Shown one piece after another: positions 6,869 to 16,255 of a stretch of 64,000 bases of DNA. The translations under genes were made by a program, and so were the position numbers. Source of the stretch: Actinoallomurus iriomotensis (GTDB lineage Bacteria; Actinomycetota; Actinomycetes; Streptosporangiales; Streptosporangiaceae); contig NZ_BSTJ01000003.1 in NCBI RefSeq assembly GCF_030269445.1, positions 310,001-374,000 on the forward strand, in the 5' to 3' direction. Below the pieces are notes generated by a model. The model saw nothing but the letters and a program-made list of their open reading frames with translations. It made no database searches and was not told the DNA's origin. Positions within the stretch are counted from its first letter, which is position 1, and each line of letters begins with the position of its first letter.

Positions 6869-6934
6869 CTCGGATGCGGTGGGGTGTGAAGCCTCTCGAA
6901 CGTTACGTCCCCGGACTCCTGCCCACCAACCGTC

Positions 6935-8326
6935 TCAGGAGCGCTTGAGTTCCCATCGCGGACCGCGCGGGGTGTCCTCGATGATGACGCCGGCGGCGGT
7001 GAGACGGTCGCGGATCGCGTCGGCGGCGGCATAGTCCTTGCGGGCCCGGGCCGCCTGCCGCTGTTCGAGCGCCACCGAGACGAGCGCGTCGACGACGTCG
7101 CTGAGGTCGTCGCCGGCACTCTCCCACTGCGACGACAGCGGGTCGAGACCGAGCACGCCGAGCATCGCCCGCAGCTCGCCGAGGACGCGGACGAGGCCGT
7201 CCTTGTCGCCTGCGGCCATCGCGGTGTTGCCCTCGCGTACCGACTCGTGGACGACGGCGAGCGCCTGCGGCACGCCGAGGTCGTCGTCCATCGCGTCGGC
7301 GAACGCCTGCGGAACCGTGCCGGGCTCGACGCGTCCGGCCATCTCCACGGCGCGTACGACGAACGCCTCGATGCGGCGGTACGCGGCGGCGGCGTCGTGC
7401 AGGGCCTCGTCGGTGTAGTCGATCTTCGAGCGGTAGTGCGCCGAGCCGAGGTAGTAGCGCACCTCGGCCGGGCGCGCCTTGTCGAGCAGGTCGGACAGCA
7501 GCACGACGTTGCCGACGGACTTGCTCATCTTCTCGCCGGCGACCGTGAGCAGCCCGTTGTGCATCCAGTACTGCGCGAACGCGTCACCGGCCGCGGTGGA
7601 CTGGGCCAGCTCGTTCTCGTGGTGCGGGAAGATCAGGTCGACGCCGCCGCCGTGGATGTCGAAGGCCGGGCCGAGGTACTTGGTGGCCATCGCCGAGCAC
7701 TCCAGGTGCCAGCCGGGACGGCCCGGACCCCAGGGCGTCTCCCAGCTCGGCTCCCCCGGCTTGGCGCCCTTCCACAGCGCGAAGTCGCGCGGGTCGCGCT
7801 TGCGGTCGTCGCCCACCGAGTCGCCGGCGGGCCGCATGTTGTCGAGCTTCTGGTTCGACAGCGAGCCGTACCGGTCGGCCCAGGACAGCACGTCGAAGTA
7901 GACGTCGTCGCCGACGTTGTAGGCGTGCCCCTGCTCGATGAGCCGCCGCATCAGCACGATCATCTCCGGGACGTGCCCGGTGGCGCGCGGCTCGACGGTC
8001 GGCGGAAGGCAGCCGAGCACGTCGTACCCGCGGTTGAACACGCGCTGGTTGGCCTCGGCGACGGCGAACCACGGCACGTCCGTCTGCGCGGCGACGTTGA
8101 TGATCTTGTCGTCGACGTCGGTGACGTTGCGGACGAAGGTCACGTCGTACCCGGAGGCGACCAGCCAGCGGTACAGCAGGTCGTACGTCACGCCGGAGCG
8201 CATATGGCCGATGTGCGGCGCGGCCTGCGGCGTGGCACCACAGACGTACACACCCGCCCGGCCCGCCGTCAGCGGGGCGAAGTCGCGGATGGTACGGGTG
8301 CCGGTGTCGTAGAGGCGCAGGCTCAC
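6935..8326 (-). CDS. cysS: Cysteinyl-tRNA synthetase
   Basis: 463 residues from GTG 8326, chosen because the protein then begins [12 protein letters not shown] as in other CysRS; the frame extends 45 residues upstream into non-conserved sequence. Class I signatures: [16 protein letters not shown] with the HIGH box, and [10 protein letters not shown] with KMSKS. Zinc ligands are expected from the Cys in VCGATP, the Cys in HLECSAM and the [11 protein letters not shown] segment. The C-terminal DALR-type anticodon domain ends with [17 protein letters not shown]. The downstream Clp N-domain gene and rlmB follow on the same strand. Confidence 0.96.
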   Translation of the reverse strand: MSLRLYDTGTRTIRDFAPLTAGRAGVYVCGATPQAAPHIGHMRSGVTYDLLYRWLVASGYDVTFVRNVTDVDDKIINVAAQTDVPWFAVAEANQRVFNRGYDVLGCLPPTVEPRATGHVPEMIVLMRRLIEQGHAYNVGDDVYFDVLSWADRYGSLSNQKLDNMRPAGDSVGDDRKRDPRDFALWKGAKPGEPSWETPWGPGRPGWHLECSAMATKYLGPAFDIHGGGVDLIFPHHENELAQSTAAGDAFAQYWMHNGLLTVAGEKMSKSVGNVVLLSDLLDKARPAEVRYYLGSAHYRSKIDYTDEALHDAAAAYRRIEAFVVRAVEMAGRVEPGTVPQAFADAMDDDLGVPQALAVVHESVREGNTAMAAGDKDGLVRVLGELRAMLGVLGLDPLSSQWESAGDDLSDVVDALVSVALEQRQAARARKDYAAADAIRDRLTAAGVIIEDTPRGPRWELKRS

Positions 8327-8405
8327 GCGTAAAAGGCTATTCGATGACGGTCGGCGTCCGGCACGGAAATCGACTTTGTTGGCTGATCCCGGCCGCCGGC
8401 GATGC

Positions 8406-9170
8406 TCATTCCGTACGGGCCTGCCGTACGTAACGCGCCAATTCACTGAAGGCCACGGCATTCGGGACCTCCCCGGCCGTGGCCGTCATGCCGGCCAGCC
8501 GGTCGCGCCGGTCCACGCGGACCATGCCGTTGCTGATCTCCACCTCGGCCACGTCGTGCCAGGGCACCTTGTCCCCGTCCTTGGCGATGCCCTCACGGGA
8601 GAGCGTGAACGGGCCGAAGCGCACCTCGCCGCCCGTCTCGATCCGGGACATGTACCTGGGCAGCAGGCGCTCGGTCACGGCCGCCGACACGGTCTCCACG
8701 ACGTTTTGGATGTCGGGGAACTCCGGGCCCATGACCACCTCGGTGCCGTCGTCGCGCACCAGCGCGCAGCGCCAGCTGACCGCGTCCGCCGACCCCATCC
8801 GCACGCCGGAGACGCGCAGCTCGCGGATGGCGTCCCAGGCGAAGGCGTTCGCCTCGCGGCCCGCGACCAGGATCAGGCCGCCCTCGTAGAGGTACAGCAT
8901 CCGGCCGTAGCCCGGAAGGACGTCGCGGACCAGTACGCGGCCGGCGGCGCCGAGATAGCCGACGGTCAGCAGGACGCTGAGCACCGTCGCCCAGCCGAAC
9001 CCGTGGATCAGGAACCGCACCGCGAACGGCAGCAGCACGAGACCGGGCAGCCCGAGGAACACCAGCCACCTGCGGGAGCGGGGATTGACGATGCGCGGAT
9101 CGTGCACGCTGTGCAGTTCTCCGAGCCGTTCGTCCTTCGCGAGGTCGTCGATGGGGGAAGGGGGAGTCAC
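8406..9170 (-). CDS. Two-helix membrane protein, DUF6585-like
   Basis: About 254 residues from GTG 9170 ([18 protein letters not shown]), preferred over more upstream starts, which add Cys-rich unlikely sequence. Two adjoining membrane helices lie at about residues 35-75 ([20 protein letters not shown] and [16 protein letters not shown]). The remainder is a soluble beta-rich domain with two PH-like halves ([13 protein letters not shown]... and [20 protein letters not shown]), the style of actinobacterial DUF6585/PH-domain membrane proteins. Function unknown. It separates cysS from the ispF-carD part of the otherwise conserved block. Confidence 0.65.
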   Translation of the reverse strand: MTPPSPIDDLAKDERLGELHSVHDPRIVNPRSRRWLVFLGLPGLVLLPFAVRFLIHGFGWATVLSVLLTVGYLGAAGRVLVRDVLPGYGRMLYLYEGGLILVAGREANAFAWDAIRELRVSGVRMGSADAVSWRCALVRDDGTEVVMGPEFPDIQNVVETVSAAVTERLLPRYMSRIETGGEVRFGPFTLSREGIAKDGDKVPWHDVAEVEISNGMVRVDRRDRLAGMTATAGEVPNAVAFSELARYVRQARTE

Positions 9171-9440
9171 GTCTCTCAAGGGGGACACCAGATCAGGACC
9201 GTGGCCGACAGAACAGCACGAATGGCCGCATACCAACTAGCGTCCACCCGAAGCGACAACATCCTTCCGGTCGGCTTCCCCGTGCCGCAACAGGGGTATG
9301 CCGTGCGTGGCGAGCGTGACCGGCGAGTGGCCGTCATGCGGGTTCGGACGGCGACACGCGGCCCGCGCTCACCCCGAGATCCGTTGGTTACGGCCAAGAT
9401 GGTGTCACCCCGTACGCCCTGATGGTTGGCTGCCTCCCAA

Positions 9441-11090
9441 ATGACAATCACCCCCGCGCAATATTCGAAGGCACAGCGACGGCTCCTCACCACGCTCGGC
9501 GGCCTCGGCGTCGCCGCGCTGGCCGCGGGCACGTTCGTGCTGTCCTATGACGACCTGCGGCTGCTCGCGCTCCGCGGCGGTGCCGCCCGGCACTGGGCGT
9601 TCCTGTACCCCGGGATGCTCGACGGCCTGGTCGTCGTGATCATCCTGGCGATCCTGAGCGCCCGGCGGTCGGGCTGGTTCTCCCGCGCGGTGCGCTGGCT
9701 GCTGCTGGTGGTCCTGATCGCCGGCGCCGGCGCGGCCGGCGTCCAGCGTGCCGTCAAGGGGTACGCGGTCCTGGCGGACACCCCGGTCGACGTCGGCGTC
9801 GCCGTGGCGCCCTGGGCGATCCTGATCCTCGCGGTGTGGCTGTGGATCGGCATGATCAAGCAGGTGCTGAGCCGTCGGACGCGACGTGAGCGGCGCGGCG
9901 ATCCGGCCGAGCCCGTCGAGCCGGCGGCGGCCGCGCCCCAGGCGGAGCCGGTGCCCGCGACCGTCGTGGACGGCTCGATCATTCCGGGCCTGGACGGCGA
10001 GACGCGTCCGCTGCCGCGCCCGGCGTCGGTACGGGAGCTGGGGCCCGTACGCGAGCCCGCTCCGCCCGAGGAGAACCCCTGGGAGGCCGCGCGACTCAAG
10101 CCTGAGCCGTGGGAGGAGGACACCGAACCGGTGCCGGCGGCGTCCCCGGCCGGCAAGCCGACGGCGTGGGACGCACTGTCGGGCTCCTCGCCGGAGGCCG
10201 AGTCCGGCGAGCGGTCCGCTGCGGCCCGGCCTGAGGAGGAGAGGTCCGGCGCACCCGCACTCGGTGGGACCTGGCAGGACCCCGAGCCGGCACCGCACGC
10301 GGAGCCGGGCGAACCGGTCCCGGCGTCGTGGCGCGCCGCGGGGCCGGACGCGGACGACGACGGGGGCTCCTCGCCGGGCGACCCGGCCGCCGGCTCCCGG
10401 AAGCCCGCCGAGCCGGCCCCGGACGCGGACGACGGCGTGGACTCCTCCTCGAGCGGCCCGGCCACCGGCTCCTGGAAGGTCGCGGAGCCGGCCGGCCGTG
10501 AGGCGGACGAGCCCGCCGGCGGAGAGGCGACCGGCGCGGAGCCGGACGGCTCCGTTCCGCCGTCGTGGGGCGGCGGGGAGGCCGAGCACGGCCGTGAGCC
10601 CGCCTCGCCGGAGGCGCGCCGCGATGAGCACGACGACGAACCCGATGACGAGCCCGCTCCCCTGCTCCCGCCGACCCCCGGCCGGGCCGCGCCGCGTCCG
10701 GAGACGTCCGCCGGGCGCGCCGGGTCGTCCGGTGAAGGCGCGGCCGAGCCCGAATCCGACGTGGAGGCACCCGTGAACGACAAACCCGCCCAGCCCGCCG
10801 AAGAGGAGCCCAGACCCCGCTACGTCGCCCGTACCTCGCTGCCGACCGACGTCCGGCTGGTCGGCGGCCCGAAGACCCGTACGCCTCTCGCCGACACCCA
10901 GCCGGACGGGATCAAGCTGCCGGACACCCAGCCGGACGGCATCCCGATCGTGACCGCGTCGTCTTCAACGTCCTCGGACGAGGAGGACGACGCCTACCCC
11001 GACGAACGCGCCGAGGACCCGGACGCCGGCATGGAGTCCACCCCGCCGTCGAGCAAGTTCCGCAGCGGTCCCATGCCGCCTCGCGGCTGA
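9441..11090 (+). CDS. DUF2637 membrane protein with a 400-residue acidic disordered tail
   Basis: About 549 residues from ATG 9441 (a TTG at 9426 is also possible). Four membrane helices occupy residues 15-145 (TLGGLGVAALAAGTFVLSYD; YPGMLDGLVVVIILAIL; AVRWLLLVVLIAGAGAAGV; APWAILILAVWLWIGMI), the pattern of DUF2637/SpdB-like proteins of streptomycetes. The rest is Glu/Asp/Pro/Gly/Ser-rich, with repeated PASW/GSWK-like and ADTQPDGIKLPDTQPDGI units near the end and no predicted fold. DUF2637 proteins often accompany mobile-element transfer or regulatory genes but are also chromosomal. The divergent gap to the previous gene (270 bp) should hold its promoter. Confidence 0.75.
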   Translation: MTITPAQYSKAQRRLLTTLGGLGVAALAAGTFVLSYDDLRLLALRGGAARHWAFLYPGMLDGLVVVIILAILSARRSGWFSRAVRWLLLVVLIAGAGAAGVQRAVKGYAVLADTPVDVGVAVAPWAILILAVWLWIGMIKQVLSRRTRRERRGDPAEPVEPAAAAPQAEPVPATVVDGSIIPGLDGETRPLPRPASVRELGPVREPAPPEENPWEAARLKPEPWEEDTEPVPAASPAGKPTAWDALSGSSPEAESGERSAAARPEEERSGAPALGGTWQDPEPAPHAEPGEPVPASWRAAGPDADDDGGSSPGDPAAGSRKPAEPAPDADDGVDSSSSGPATGSWKVAEPAGREADEPAGGEATGAEPDGSVPPSWGGGEAEHGREPASPEARRDEHDDEPDDEPAPLLPPTPGRAAPRPETSAGRAGSSGEGAAEPESDVEAPVNDKPAQPAEEEPRPRYVARTSLPTDVRLVGGPKTRTPLADTQPDGIKLPDTQPDGIPIVTASSSTSSDEEDDAYPDERAEDPDAGMESTPPSSKFRSGPMPPRG

Positions 11091-11192
11091 CCCGCCGGGT
11101 TCCGGGCGTCGCCCAGCGCCCGGGGCACGAGCATGTCCGGAATGCGCCGGGGCGGCTTGGTGAAAGCCGGTCTGAGAGGGAACGCTGAGGAG

Positions 11193-12398
11193 ATGAGAAC
11201 CTGGGTGCCCGTGCCTGAGGGCAGCGGCTTCGGCGTGCACAACCTTCCGTACGGTGTGTTCTCCCAGCGGGGCGAGCTGCCACGCGTCGGTGTGGCCATC
11301 GGTGAGCAGGTGCTCGACCTGGCCGAGCTGGCGTCGTCCGGGCTGCTCGCCGACCGGCGGTGGTTCGCCGCCGGATCGCTGAACGCCTTCATGGCCGCCG
11401 GGCGCGCGGTGTGGCAGCCGACGCGGGACCGCGTCATCACGCTGCTCACCGACATGTCCTACCGCGACGAGGTCGAGCCCGCGCTCTATCCGATGAGCGA
11501 CGTCGAGCTGCACATGCCGTTCGAGGTGGCGGACTACGTCGACTTCTACTCCTCGCGCGAGCACGCGACGAACCTCGGGCGGATCCTGCGCCCCGGGGGC
11601 GAGCCGCTGCTGCCGAACTGGACCCGCCTGCCGGTCGGCTACCACGGCCGCGCCGGCACGGTGGTGCCGTCGGGCACGCCGATCGTACGGCCGCGGGGGC
11701 AGCGCAAGGGCGAACCGGAGCCGGTGTTCGGGCCGACGGCGAAGCTCGACGTCGAGGCCGAGGTCGGGTTCGTGATCGGGGTGCCGTCGGCGCTCGGGCA
11801 GTCGGTTTCGACGGGCGCGTTCCGCGACCACGTGTTCGGCTTCGTGCTGGTCAACGACTGGAGCGCACGCGACATCCAGGCGTGGGAGTACCAGCCGCTG
11901 GGGCCGTTCCTGGCCAAGTCGTTCGCGACGTCCGTCTCGCCGTGGGTGGTCCCGGTCGACGCGCTGGGGGCCGCCCGCGTACGCCCGCCGGAGCAGGACC
12001 CGGAGCCGCTGCCGTACCTGCGCTGCGACGAGCCGTGGGGCCTGGACCTGACGCTGCGGATCGAGCTGAACGGGCAGGTGGTGAGCCGCCCGCCGTTCGC
12101 CGGGATGTACTGGACGGCGCCGCAGCAACTCGCCCACGCGACCGCGAACGGCGCCGCGCTGCGCACGGGCGACCTGATGGCCTCGGGCACGGTCTCCGGC
12201 CCGCGGCGCGACCAGCGCGGCAGCCTCATCGAGCTGACATGGAACGGCACCGAGCCGCTCGAACTGCCCGACGGCACGAAACGCGTCTTCCTGGAGGACG
12301 GCGACACCGTACGCATCACCGCCACGGCGCCTTCGCCGGACGTCGACCCGATCGGCTTCGGCGACGTCATCGGCACGGTCTACCCGTCGCCCGCCTGA
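11193..12398 (+). CDS. fahA: Fumarylacetoacetase
   Basis: 401 residues from ATG 11193; upstream in-frame starts add a basic non-conserved leader. The N-terminal SH3-like domain (FGVHNLPYGVFSQRGELP, RVGVAIGEQVLDLAEL) precedes the FAH catalytic domain, with YVDFYSSREHATNLGRILR, RLPVGYHGRAGTVVPSGTPI, the metal-binding acidic residues in DVEAEVGFVIGVP and DWSARDIQAWEYQPLGPFL. The enzyme hydrolyses 4-fumarylacetoacetate in the last step of tyrosine/homogentisate degradation. No hmgA or hppD neighbour is present, so it is apparently a single-gene unit inserted in the ispF-cysS block. Confidence 0.93.
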   Translation: MRTWVPVPEGSGFGVHNLPYGVFSQRGELPRVGVAIGEQVLDLAELASSGLLADRRWFAAGSLNAFMAAGRAVWQPTRDRVITLLTDMSYRDEVEPALYPMSDVELHMPFEVADYVDFYSSREHATNLGRILRPGGEPLLPNWTRLPVGYHGRAGTVVPSGTPIVRPRGQRKGEPEPVFGPTAKLDVEAEVGFVIGVPSALGQSVSTGAFRDHVFGFVLVNDWSARDIQAWEYQPLGPFLAKSFATSVSPWVVPVDALGAARVRPPEQDPEPLPYLRCDEPWGLDLTLRIELNGQVVSRPPFAGMYWTAPQQLAHATANGAALRTGDLMASGTVSGPRRDQRGSLIELTWNGTEPLELPDGTKRVFLEDGDTVRITATAPSPDVDPIGFGDVIGTVYPSPA

Positions 12399-12435
12399 CC
12401 GGCGTACGGTCCGGGCGCGGCGGCCCGCCGCGTCG

Positions 12436-12915
12436 TTACCGGTAGACGAGAGCGGTGGCGACCGCGGCGATGCCCTCGCCGCGACCCGTCAGGCCCAGGC
12501 CGTCGGTCGTGGTGGCCGAGATGCCCACCTCCGCGCCGCCCAGGGCCTCGCTGAGAGCCTTTTCCGCCTCCGGGCGGCGGGGTGCCAGCCTGGGGCGGTT
12601 GCCGATGATCTGGACCGCGACGTTACCTATGGTGTATCCGGCCTCGTCCAGGCGGCGGTGGACCTCCTGGAGCAGAGAGACGCCCGAGGCGCCCGACCAA
12701 CGACGGTCGCTCGTGCCGAAGACGGCGCCCAGGTCGCCCAGGCCCGCGGCCGTCAGCAGCGCGTCGCAGATGGCGTGCGCCGCCGCGTCTCCGTCGGAGT
12801 GGCCTTCGAGCCCGTCGCCCTCACCGGGCCAGTCGAGGCCGGCGAGCCTGAGCGGGCGACCAGAACCGAACGGGTGGACGTCGACACCGACGCCCACCCG
12901 TGGAAGATGCGTGAC
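12436..12915 (-). CDS. ispF: 2-C-methyl-D-erythritol 2,4-cyclodiphosphate synthase
   Basis: 159 residues from GTG 12915 ([17 protein letters not shown]). The DxH metal motif is in GVDVHPF, the second metal His in [18 protein letters not shown], and the substrate loop and C-terminus ([20 protein letters not shown]) are typical. It makes the cyclic diphosphate intermediate of the non-mevalonate isoprenoid pathway. It starts only 7 bp after the carD stop, so they are one operon. The usual arrangement carD-ispD-ispF lacks ispD here. Confidence 0.96.
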   Translation of the reverse strand, partial: VTHLPRVGVGVDVHPFGSGRPLRLAGLDWPGEGDGLEGHSDGDAAAHAICDALLTAAGLGDLGAVFGTSDRRWSGASGVSLLQEVHRRLDEAGYTIGNVAVQIIGNRPRLAPRRPEAEKALSEALGGAEVGISATTTDGLGLTGRGEGIAAVATALVYR

Positions 12916-12922
12916 CAAGCCT

Positions 12923-13405
12923 TCAGCCCGCGAGGACTTCGTCGAGCAGCGCCTCGGCCTTGTCCTCGTTGGTCTTCTCGGCCAGTGCCAGCTCGCTGAC
13001 CAGTATCTGCCGCGCCTTGGCCAGCATGCGCTTCTCACCGGCCGACAGGCCGCGTTCCTTGTCGCGCCGCCAAAGATCACGGACAACCTCGGCGACCTTG
13101 TTGACGTCGCCGGACGCGAGCTTCTCGAGGTTCGCCTTGTAGCGTCGCGACCAGTTGGTGGGCTCTTCGGTGTAGGGTGCCCGCAGCACCTCGAACACCC
13201 TCTCCAGCCCTTCCTGGCCTACCACGTCACGAACGCCGACGAGCTCGGCGTTCTCCGCAGGGACACGAACTGTGAGATCGCCCTTGTCGACCTTCAACAC
13301 CAGGTAGGTCTTGTCCTGACCCTTGATGGCACGAGTCTCGATGGCTTCGATCCGAGCAGCCCCATGATGGGGGTAGACGACAGTGTCGCCGACCTTGAAA
13401 GTCAT
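12923..13405 (-). CDS. carD: CarD-family RNA polymerase-binding transcription regulator
   Basis: 160 residues starting [17 protein letters not shown] (ATG 13405). The N-terminal CarD_TRCF Tudor-like domain that binds the RNA polymerase beta subunit spans residues 1-60, and the helical DNA-binding C-terminal domain contains [17 protein letters not shown] with the tryptophan that wedges the promoter bubble. By family knowledge it stabilises open complexes at rRNA and housekeeping promoters. Length and sequence are normal. It heads the carD-ispF operon; its promoter is in the 285-bp divergent gap to 13691. Confidence 0.97.
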   Translation of the reverse strand: MTFKVGDTVVYPHHGAARIEAIETRAIKGQDKTYLVLKVDKGDLTVRVPAENAELVGVRDVVGQEGLERVFEVLRAPYTEEPTNWSRRYKANLEKLASGDVNKVAEVVRDLWRRDKERGLSAGEKRMLAKARQILVSELALAEKTNEDKAEALLDEVLAG

Positions 13406-13506
13406 GTGACAAGTACCCCTTCCGCTATGGATAGGGTAGCACGCTGCACGGACCCTCTGAACCGCCGTTCTCGGCATATGCGCAGGTCAGCACGGTTATT
13501 AGGGTA

Positions 13507-13535
13507 TTGACAAAGGTTGAATCGCGTGCAATAGG
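13507..13535 (+). promoter_or_regulatory. Candidate sigma-70-type promoter
   Basis: TTGACA at 13507-13512 is followed after 17 bases by AATAGG (13530-13535), a weak -10. It lies in the AT-richer divergent gap between carD and the membrane protein gene at 13691 and points toward the latter. Confidence 0.35.
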
Positions 13536-13690
13536 CACCCTCGTGGATCGGATTGGCCCGCACCGCGCACACAGCGGGGGAAGCGGCTCATACTGGAGGT
13601 GGACGGATCCGCAGCGGGTCGCCCGCCCCCGCGTCGCGGGGGGCCCGGCTCCCGCGCGCGATCACGGCGGTCCGAGAAGGTAGGTGTGGC

Positions 13691-14413
13691 GTGGGGCTTC
13701 ACGGCGACCATGACGACTACGGGCTGCCCAAGGTCGACGTCGTCGTACCGGACGACGCGCGGGAGCTCGATCGTGACGTCATCGCATACCGGCGCGAGCA
13801 GCGCCAGCGGCGCCGTCGCGAGCGCTGGCAGCGCATCGGCCGACCCTTCACGCGTTACGGCATCGCCGCGCCCTTCATCGCGAGCGCCGTGCTCGTCGCC
13901 CTCATCAGCGGCGTGCTCATGACCGTCATCTCCCCCCGTCCGGGCCCGCGGACGATCCAGGTGCCGCCGACCGGGCCGCAACGCCTGCGCCCCGGTGACG
14001 TCGGCGGCGGGCTGCCCGCCGGCAACGTGATCTACCGTCATAAATCCGTCCCGGTGACCGAGCTCATCAATGTTGCCGGAGTCGTCCTGGTCGTACCCCG
14101 TGAGTGCGGATGTGACGCCGTTGTCCAGGGCATCATCCGGCAAGCCGGAGGCCAGCGGCTCCAGGTGTGGCTCATCGCCGACGACCGCGCGGACAAGGAC
14201 GACGGCGACGTGGCGCGCCTGGCCGACGGCGCCGCTCCCGGCACGGCCCTCCTCGCCGACGATCCCGGCCGGGTGCTCTCCTCGACCTACAAGGCCTCGG
14301 GCCTGACCGCGGTGCTCGTCCGTACCGACCGCATCGTCCGTAAGATCCTGAGAGGCCTCCAGACGGGCCGCGACCTCACCGCCGACCTCCGGCCCCTCCA
14401 GACGCCGAGCTGA
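13691..14413 (+). CDS. Single-pass membrane protein of unknown function
   Basis: 240 residues from GTG 13691, chosen for the GAAGGTAGG ribosome site 6-8 bases upstream; the longer frame to 13553 is low-complexity. The cytoplasmic part is charged (ELDRDVIAYRREQRQRRRRE), one membrane helix lies at about residues 62-84 (APFIASAVLVALISGVLM), and the external domain has a thioredoxin-like look: AGVVLVVPRECGCDAVVQGI with a CxC pair, VWLIADDRADKDD, and an alternating helix-strand end. I do not recognise a named family. A redox or thioredoxin-fold role is only an inference from the CGC motif placement. Confidence 0.65.
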   Translation: MGLHGDHDDYGLPKVDVVVPDDARELDRDVIAYRREQRQRRRRERWQRIGRPFTRYGIAAPFIASAVLVALISGVLMTVISPRPGPRTIQVPPTGPQRLRPGDVGGGLPAGNVIYRHKSVPVTELINVAGVVLVVPRECGCDAVVQGIIRQAGGQRLQVWLIADDRADKDDGDVARLADGAAPGTALLADDPGRVLSSTYKASGLTAVLVRTDRIVRKILRGLQTGRDLTADLRPLQTPS

Positions 14414-14616
14414 CCCTGAGCCGCCTCTGAGCCGCTCCTGGGCCGGGGCCCGCGGAGCGGGCGCGAAACCCCGAGGCTCGCGGTCCCGGCGGTCCGCCGG
14501 AGGCGCCCTCGTCGGCCCCCCGCGTTTCTCCGTCACGGCTAGCGCTACGCTTCCGTGTGGCGTTTCGCGCGCCTGTCGAAACATCCCGGAATAACCCGCA
14601 AGGAGAGTAGGCCGCC

Positions 14617-15465
14617 GTGAGCCGCAACAGCCGCCGGGCGCTCGCCACCGCCGTCGCCGGCGTCTTCGCCATCGCCCCGCTGGTGACCGCTTGCGCCGCC
14701 GGACGGCATCCGCAGAGCGCGATGCCCACCCGCCTGGCCGAGGGCGTCAACGCCTCCGTGCACGCGGTCGACGTCCGCAACGCGTTCGTGCTCGGGCCCG
14801 CGCCGGGCAAGAAGCTGGCCGCCGGTGCCGACGCGCCGCTCTACGCGTGGTTCGTCAACAACGCCGCGACTCCGGACCGGCTCGTCGCGGCCGAGGCCCC
14901 GGGGGTGGCCCAGTCGGTGCAGATCGCCGGTGGAGCCCTCGCCCTGCCTCCGAACCAGCTCGTGGACACGGTCGAGAAGACCCCGCCGGCGCCACCGTCG
15001 GCGCCCACGCCGAGCGTGAGCCCGAGCCGTACGCCCAAGGCCCGCACGCACACCCCCACGGGCGGCGACGCCCCGAACACCACGAGCACGCCGCCGCAGC
15101 GGCCGCTGGCCAACCGGAGCCGCGCGGTCGCCCCGGCCACGACGCCGGCCGCCGCCCCCTCGTCGTCCTCGAAGCTGATCATCAAGGGCCTGGCGAAGGA
15201 GTACTCCGGCGGCGAGACGGTGCACGTGATCCTGCACTTCCAGCAGGCCGGCACGCTGAACGTCGACCTGCCGGTCGTGCCCTGGAACGGCTACTACTCG
15301 ACGTACTCCCCGGCGCCGGTCGCACCGGCTCCGCCGGCCACGCCGACCATGACGCCGCAGTCCACGCCGTCGGCCTCCAGCCCGGCCTCGCAGCCGACCG
15401 CCACCTCTTCCAAAGCGCACAAGGCGAAGACGCGGAAGAAGGCCTCGGCCACTCCGTCAGCCTGA
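14617..15465 (+). CDS. Lipoprotein with a split PCu(A)C/DUF461-like domain
   Basis: 282 residues from GTG 14617 with a strong AAGGAGAG site. Signal peptide with lipobox LVTAC (Cys26). The first half (YAWFVNNAATPDRLVAAEAP, VQIAGGALALPPNQLV) and a later segment (IIKGLAKEYSGGETVHVILHF, GTLNVDLPVVPW) look like the two halves of the PCu(A)C copper-chaperone beta-sandwich, but a 70-residue Pro/Thr/Ser-rich insert separates them. The Met/His copper ligands of true PCu(A)C are not seen. A second Ser/Thr/Pro tail ends the protein. The neighbouring regX3-senX3 genes converge on it; a bidirectional terminator separates them. Confidence 0.65.
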   Translation: MSRNSRRALATAVAGVFAIAPLVTACAAGRHPQSAMPTRLAEGVNASVHAVDVRNAFVLGPAPGKKLAAGADAPLYAWFVNNAATPDRLVAAEAPGVAQSVQIAGGALALPPNQLVDTVEKTPPAPPSAPTPSVSPSRTPKARTHTPTGGDAPNTTSTPPQRPLANRSRAVAPATTPAAAPSSSSKLIIKGLAKEYSGGETVHVILHFQQAGTLNVDLPVVPWNGYYSTYSPAPVAPAPPATPTMTPQSTPSASSPASQPTATSSKAHKAKTRKKASATPSA

Positions 15466-15490
15466 CACACAGCCTGAGACACGACTGGAA

Positions 15491-15522
15491 AACCCCGCCG
15501 TCGCCGAGCGACGCGCGGGGTT
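15491..15522. terminator. Bidirectional rho-independent terminator
   Basis: AACCCCGC (15491-15498) pairs with GCGGGGTT (15515-15522) around a 16-base loop that itself can pair. A short T-rich tail follows on the plus strand and TTTTCC on the minus strand. It lies between the convergent lipoprotein gene and regX3. Confidence 0.85.
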
Positions 15523-15568
15523 CTTCATGTCCACGGGCGCCGGCGTGGAGCCGGCGCCCGTGAGGGGC

Positions 15569-16255
15569 TCACTCGTCGGGCTCGAACTTGTAGCCCAGTC
15601 CCCGTACGGTGATGATGAAACGCGGTGTCGAGGGGGCCGGCTCGATCTTGGCCCGCAGCCGCTTGATGTGGACGTCGAGGGTCTTGGTGTCCCCCACGTA
15701 GTCCGCGCCCCACACCCGGTCGATGAGCTGCATGCGGGTCAGCACCCGGCCGGCGTTGCGGAGCAGCACCTCCAGCAGCTCGAACTCCTTCAGCGGGAGC
15801 GGCACCTCGCGGCCCGAGACGGTGACGACATGGCGTTCGACGTCCATGCGCACCGGCCCGGCCTCGAGCGTAGGCGGGGCGAGCTCCTCGACGTCGCCCC
15901 GGCGCCGCAGGACGGCGCGGATGCGGGCCACGAGCTCACGTGAGGAGAACGGCTTGGTGACGTAGTCGTCCGCGCCCAGTTCGAGGCCGACGACCTTGTC
16001 CACCTCGCTGTCCTTGGCGGTCAGCATGATCACTGGGACGTTGGACTTGGTACGCAGTTCCCGGCACACCTCGGTGCCGGGCAATCCGGGCAACATCAGG
16101 TCGAGGAGGACGAGGTCGGCACCGGCGCGGTCGAAGGAGTCGAGGGCGTCGGGTCCGGTCGCCGCGACGGCGACCTCGAAGCCCTCCTTCCGCAACATGT
16201 ACGACAGTGCGTCGCTGAACGACTCCTCGTCTTCCACGACGAGCACTCGAGTCAC
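15569..16255 (-). CDS. regX3: Response regulator RegX3
   Basis: 228 residues of the OmpR/PhoB class. Receiver domain (1-118) with acidic pocket VVEDEES, the phospho-acceptor Asp in LVLLDLMLPG, the Thr in VIMLTAKDS and the Lys in DDYVTKPFS. Winged-helix domain (about 130-225) with ELLEVLLRNAGRVLTR and VDVHIKRLRAKIE, ending in RGLGYKFEPDE. In mycobacteria and streptomycetes this partner of SenX3 (PhoP in streptomycetes) activates genes under phosphate limitation. It overlaps senX3 by 4 bp; phoU is divergent, as in the conserved arrangement. Confidence 0.95.
   Translation of the reverse strand: MTRVLVVEDEESFSDALSYMLRKEGFEVAVAATGPDALDSFDRAGADLVLLDLMLPGLPGTEVCRELRTKSNVPVIMLTAKDSEVDKVVGLELGADDYVTKPFSSRELVARIRAVLRRRGDVEELAPPTLEAGPVRMDVERHVVTVSGREVPLPLKEFELLEVLLRNAGRVLTRMQLIDRVWGADYVGDTKTLDVHIKRLRAKIEPAPSTPRFIITVRGLGYKFEPDE

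Noticed and set aside
10965-12137. A 390-codon minus-strand frame over fahA
   Set aside because: Antisense to a gene with full fumarylacetoacetase motifs; no protein-like features.
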